From positions 2,790,001-2,854,000 of the forward strand of contig OY292280.1 in assembly GCA_958496175.1 (NCBI GenBank): 64,000 nt of DNA, read 5' to 3'. Source of the stretch: Sisyra terminalis (lineage: Eukaryota; Arthropoda; Insecta; Neuroptera; Sisyridae). The translations under genes were made by a program, and so were the position numbers. Of the stretch, positions 60,801 to 64,000 are shown piece after piece. The stretch's first letter is position 1; each line of letters starts with the position of its first letter. Under the pieces are notes generated by a model, which was given only the letters and a program-made list of their open reading frames with translations, ran no database searches and was not told the DNA's origin.

Positions 60801-63800
60801 TGTTATAAGGAGAAGTCACCCCTCAAAATTGACCTTTTTTCTAGCCAATTTGGTGCAAGCGTTTTCACCTCCTTAATTTCCCAATTTAATTTTCCAAGGA
60901 TCTGGTGAACCAATGCATATGATTTTTTGCATAGTGGTTAAGGATGAATTAGTTTGTAATATGCAATTCAGTTTTGGCGAAACAAAACATCCCTTATATC
61001 CTTTTTATGCACTCGAAAATTGTCCTTTTTGAATCTTTGAAACGATTTTGCGGGTGTTCTTTTGCACACAGGATAAAAATTTTTTCACTCCACATCTCAA
61101 GTAATGACATTGTATACGAATCCGTTGCGAAAATTAGCAGTTATAAGGAAAAGTCACCCCTCAAAAATGACCTTTTTTTCTAGCCAATTTGGTGCAAGCG
61201 TTTTCACCTCCTTAATTTCCCAATTTAATTTTCCAAGGATCTGGTGAACCAATGCATATGATTTTTTGCATAGTGGTTAAGGATGAATTAGTTTGTAATA
61301 TGCAATTCAGTTTTGGCGAAACAAAACATCCCTTATATCCTTTTTATGCACTCGAAAATTGTCCTTTTTGAAACTTTGAAACGATATTGCGGTTATTCTG
61401 TTGCCCACAGGATAAAAATTTTTTCACTCCACATCTCACGTAATGACATTGTATAATAATCCGTTGCGAAAATTAGCTGTTATATGGAAAAGTCACCCCT
61501 CAAAAATGACCTTTTTTTCTAGCCAATTTGGTGCAAGCGTTTTCACCTCCTTTATTTCCCAATTTAATTTTCCAAGGATCTAGTGAACCAATGCTTATGA
61601 TTTTTTGCATAGTGGTTAAGGATGATTTAATTTGTAATATGCAATTCAATTTTGGCGAAACAAAACATCCCTTATATCCTTTTTATGCACTCGAAAATTG
61701 TCCTTTTTGAAACTTTGAAACGATATTGCGGGTGTTCTGTTGCCCACAGGATAAAAATTTTTTCACTCCACATCTCACGTAATGACATTGTATAATAATC
61801 CGTTGCGAAAATTAGCTGTTATATGGAAAAGTCACCCCTCAAAAATGACCTTTTTTCTAGCCAATTTGGTGCAAGCGTTTTCACCTCCTTTATTTCCCAA
61901 TTTAATTTTCCAAGGATCTGGTGAACCAATGCATATGATTTTTTGCATAGTGGTTAAGGATGAATTAGTTTGTAATATGCAATTCAGTTTTGGCGAAACA
62001 AAACATCCCTTATATCCTTTTTATGCACTCGAAAATTGTCCTTTTTGAAACTTTGAAACGATATTGCGGGTGTTCTGTTGCCCACAGGATAAAAATTTTT
62101 TCACTCCACATCTCACGTAATGACATTGTTTAATAATCCGTTGCGAAAATTAGCTGTTATAAGGAGAAGTCACCCCTCAAAATTGACCTTTTTTCTAGCC
62201 AATTTGGTGCAAGCGTTTTCACCTCCTTAATTTCCCAATTTAATTTTCCAAGGATCTGGTGAACCAATGCATATGATTTTTTGCATTGTGGTTAAGGATG
62301 ATTTAATTTGTAATATGCAATTCAATTTTGGCGAAACAAAACATCCCTTATATCCATTTTATGCACTCGAAAATTGTCCTTTTTGAAACTTTGAAACGAT
62401 ATTGCGGGTGTTCTTTTGCACACAGGATAAAAAATTTTTCACTCCACATCTCACGTAATGACATTGTTTAATAATCCGTTGCGAAAATTAGCTGTTATAA
62501 GGAGAAGTCACCCCTCAAAATTGACCTTTTTTCTAGCCAATTTGGTGCAAGCGTTTTCACCTCCTTAATTTCCCAATTTAATTTTCCAAGGATCTGGTGA
62601 ACCAATGCATATGATTTTTTGCAATGTGGTTAAGGATGATTTAGTTTGTAATATGCAATTCAATTTTGGCGAAACAAAACATCCCTTATATCCATTTTAT
62701 GCACTCGAAAATTGTCCTTTTTGAAACTTTGAAACGATATTGCGGGTGTTCTTTTGCACACAGGATAAAAATTTTTTCACTCCACATCTCACGTAATGAC
62801 ATTGTTTAATAATCCGTTGCGAAAATTAGCTGTTATAAGGAAAAGTCACCCCTCAAAAATGACCTTTTTTTCTAGCCAATTTGGTGCAAGCGTTTTCACC
62901 TCCTTAATTTCCCAATTTAATTTTCCAAGGATCTGGTGAACCAATGCATATGATTTTTTGCATAGTGGTTAAGGATGAATTAGTTTGTAATATGCAATTC
63001 AGTTTTGGCGAAACAAAACATCCCTTATATCCTTTTTATGCACTCGAAAATTGTCCTTTTTGAATCTTTGAAACGATATTGCGGGTGTTCTTTTGCACAC
63101 AGGATAAAAATTTTTTCACTCCACATCTCAAGTAATGACATTGTATACGAATCCGTTGCGAAAATTAGCTGTTATAAGGAAAAGTCACCCCTCAAAAATG
63201 ACCTTTTTTTCTAGCCAATTTGGTGCAAGCGTTTTCACCTCCTTAATTTCCCAATTTAATTTTCCAAGGATCTGGTGAACCAATGCATATGATTTTTTGC
63301 ATAGTGGTTAAGGATGAATTAGTTTGTAATATGCAATTCAGTTTTGGCGAAACAAAACATCCCTTATATCCTTTTTATGCACTCGAAAATTGTCCTTTTT
63401 GAAACTTTGAAACGATATTGCGGTTATTCTGTTGCCCACAGGATAAAAATTTTTTCACTCCACATCTCACGTAATGACATTGTTTAATAATCCGTTGCGA
63501 AAATTAGCTGTTATAAGGAGAAGTCACCCCTCAAAATTGACCTTTTTTCTAGCCAATTTGGTGCAAGCGTTTTCACCTCCTTAATTTCCCAATTTAATTT
63601 TCCAAGGATCTGGTGAACCAATGCATATGATTTTTTGCATAGTGGTTAAGGATGAATTAGTTTGTAATATGCAATTCAGTTTTGGCGAAACAAAACATCC
63701 CTTATATCCTTTTTATGCACTCGAAAATTGTCCTTTTTGAATCTTTGAAACGATTTTGCGGGTGTTCTTTTGCACACAGGATAAAAATTTTTTCACTCCA

Positions 63801-64000
63801 CATCTCAAGTAATGACATTGTATACGAATCCGTTGCGAAAATTAGCAGTTATAAGGAAAAGTCACCCCTCAAAAATGACCTTTTTTTCTAGCCAATTTGG
63901 TGCAAGCGTTTTCACCTCCTTAATTTCCCAATTTAATTTTCCAAGGATCTGGTGAACCAATGCATATGATTTTTTGCATAGTGGTTAAGGATGAATTAGT
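43517..64000 (+). repeat. Thirty-monomer tandem duplication, period 10,165 bp
   Basis: Copy 1 is about 43517-53681 and copy 2 about 53682-63846; the last 154 bases of the window would begin a third copy or simply more array. Matching variants at the 10,165-bp offset include 44584/54749, 46618/56783, 50011/60176 (rare GGTGCTAGCG), 50809/60974 and 53517/63682. Between about 57.1 and 59.2 kb the offset changes to 9,826 bp, one monomer less, and then returns, so copy 2 lost one monomer and gained one elsewhere. The left boundary is set by AGCAGTT at 53680, which copy 1 lacks at its start. Confidence 0.85.

Larger units (their letters stand above)
18014..64000 (+). repeat. 339-bp satellite array, about 135 monomers
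   Basis: Head-to-tail array, all in one orientation and uninterrupted, reaching the window edge. The landmark TTGGTG recurs from 18145 to 63897, close to 135 periods of 339 bp with a net loss of about 13 bases to small indels. The first monomer is clearly diverged (for example GGTGCATGC instead of GGTGCAAGC). Interior monomers differ at limited diagnostic sites, including CTGGTGAACCAATGCAT versus CTAGTGAACCAATGCTT, GCGGGTGTTCTTTTGCAC versus GCGAGTGTTCTGTTGCCC, and CACCTCC versus CCCCTCC. The period is close to two nucleosome repeats, as in many centromeric or pericentromeric satellites. No transposon insertion or unrelated spacer is seen. Open frames of 60-88 codons recur because the monomer lacks stops in one frame; most begin with TTG, not ATG, and none is a credible gene. 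Confidence 0.98.

Noticed and set aside
53682..63846. Pure assembly duplication of 10 kb
   Set aside because: Not fully excluded, but the copies differ in a clustered patch (57.1-60.0 kb) and at single sites such as 45697/55862, which a simple assembly echo would not produce.
18135..63891. Dozens of 60-92 codon open frames repeating every 339 bp or a multiple of it
   Set aside because: They are one frame of the satellite monomer that happens to lack stops. Most begin with TTG, they are interrupted wherever a monomer varies, and differences between copies show no bias to silent sites that I can see.
18014..64000. CRISPR array
   Set aside because: The units are 339 bp, head to tail, with no spacers of unique sequence, in a eukaryotic context.
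18014..64000. Hammerhead ribozyme in the satellite monomer
   Set aside because: CTGGTGA and GGCGAAAC are in suggestive order, but the invariant A of CTGANGA is G here, many monomers have CTAGTGA, and no proper stem II was found. No CTGANGA exists on the other strand.
18014..64000. CENP-B box
   Set aside because: The closest site, TTTTCGCAACGGATT on the minus strand, lacks the required A and the CGGG block.
18014..64000. Pol III A box (AGTGGTTAAGG) in every monomer
   Set aside because: The string matches the D arm of some tRNAs, but there is no B box at a suitable distance on the same strand and some monomers read AGTGGATAAGG. Treated as chance similarity.

Overview
This window reads as nuclear DNA of an AT-rich arthropod, most likely an insect. 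The supported genes have very short introns (56-83 bp) with GT...AG ends and T-rich acceptors, animal AATAAA poly(A) signals, a TATA box followed at insect-like spacing by a TCATTC initiator, and a CAAAATG start context. I could not identify the species, and nothing here looks bacterial or viral.

Left part, 1-10.4 kb: a gene-bearing but repeat-rich segment. Three spliced genes are supported from the sequence. The first is the 3' end of a plus-strand gene (583-959). The second is a complete two-exon plus-strand gene (6480-7036). The third is a complete two-exon minus-strand gene (9628-9150). The last two are paralogous small single-pass membrane proteins. They share an LESG-x-G-x-H motif before the membrane segment, a P-I-x-x-x-I-N motif in it, a phase-0 intron of exactly 83 bp, a TCATTCGC initiator, and a 24-bp upstream element with one mismatch. 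A lone exon-like open frame (8905-9103) lies opposite the presumed 3' UTR of the minus-strand gene. Between the genes are a relic of a pogo/Tigger-type transposase, several fold-back elements (one carrying a hammerhead-like core in both arms) and a degenerate 313/268-bp tandem repeat.

Middle part, 10.6-18 kb: no convincing gene. A unit of about 1.77 kb occurs twice in direct orientation (10632-12411 and 16697-18458). Each copy holds a tRNA-like segment near its start and ends in diverged satellite sequence. Between the copies lie a tRNA-derived SINE, a degenerate 124-bp tandem repeat, a second copy of a 150-bp element seen at 333-489, and a separate satellite fragment (16193-16436).

Right part, about 18.0 kb to the window end: an uninterrupted head-to-tail satellite array with a 339-bp period, roughly 135 monomers, all in one orientation and continuing past the edge. 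The leftmost monomer is visibly diverged; the interior is homogenised. The array is layered, with duplications of 3 monomers (1,017 bp), 5 monomers (1,693 bp), 8 monomers (2,712 bp) and 30 monomers (10,165 bp). The layout fits the edge of pericentromeric or other heterochromatin. The many 60-90 codon open frames in the array are by-products of the repeat, not genes.
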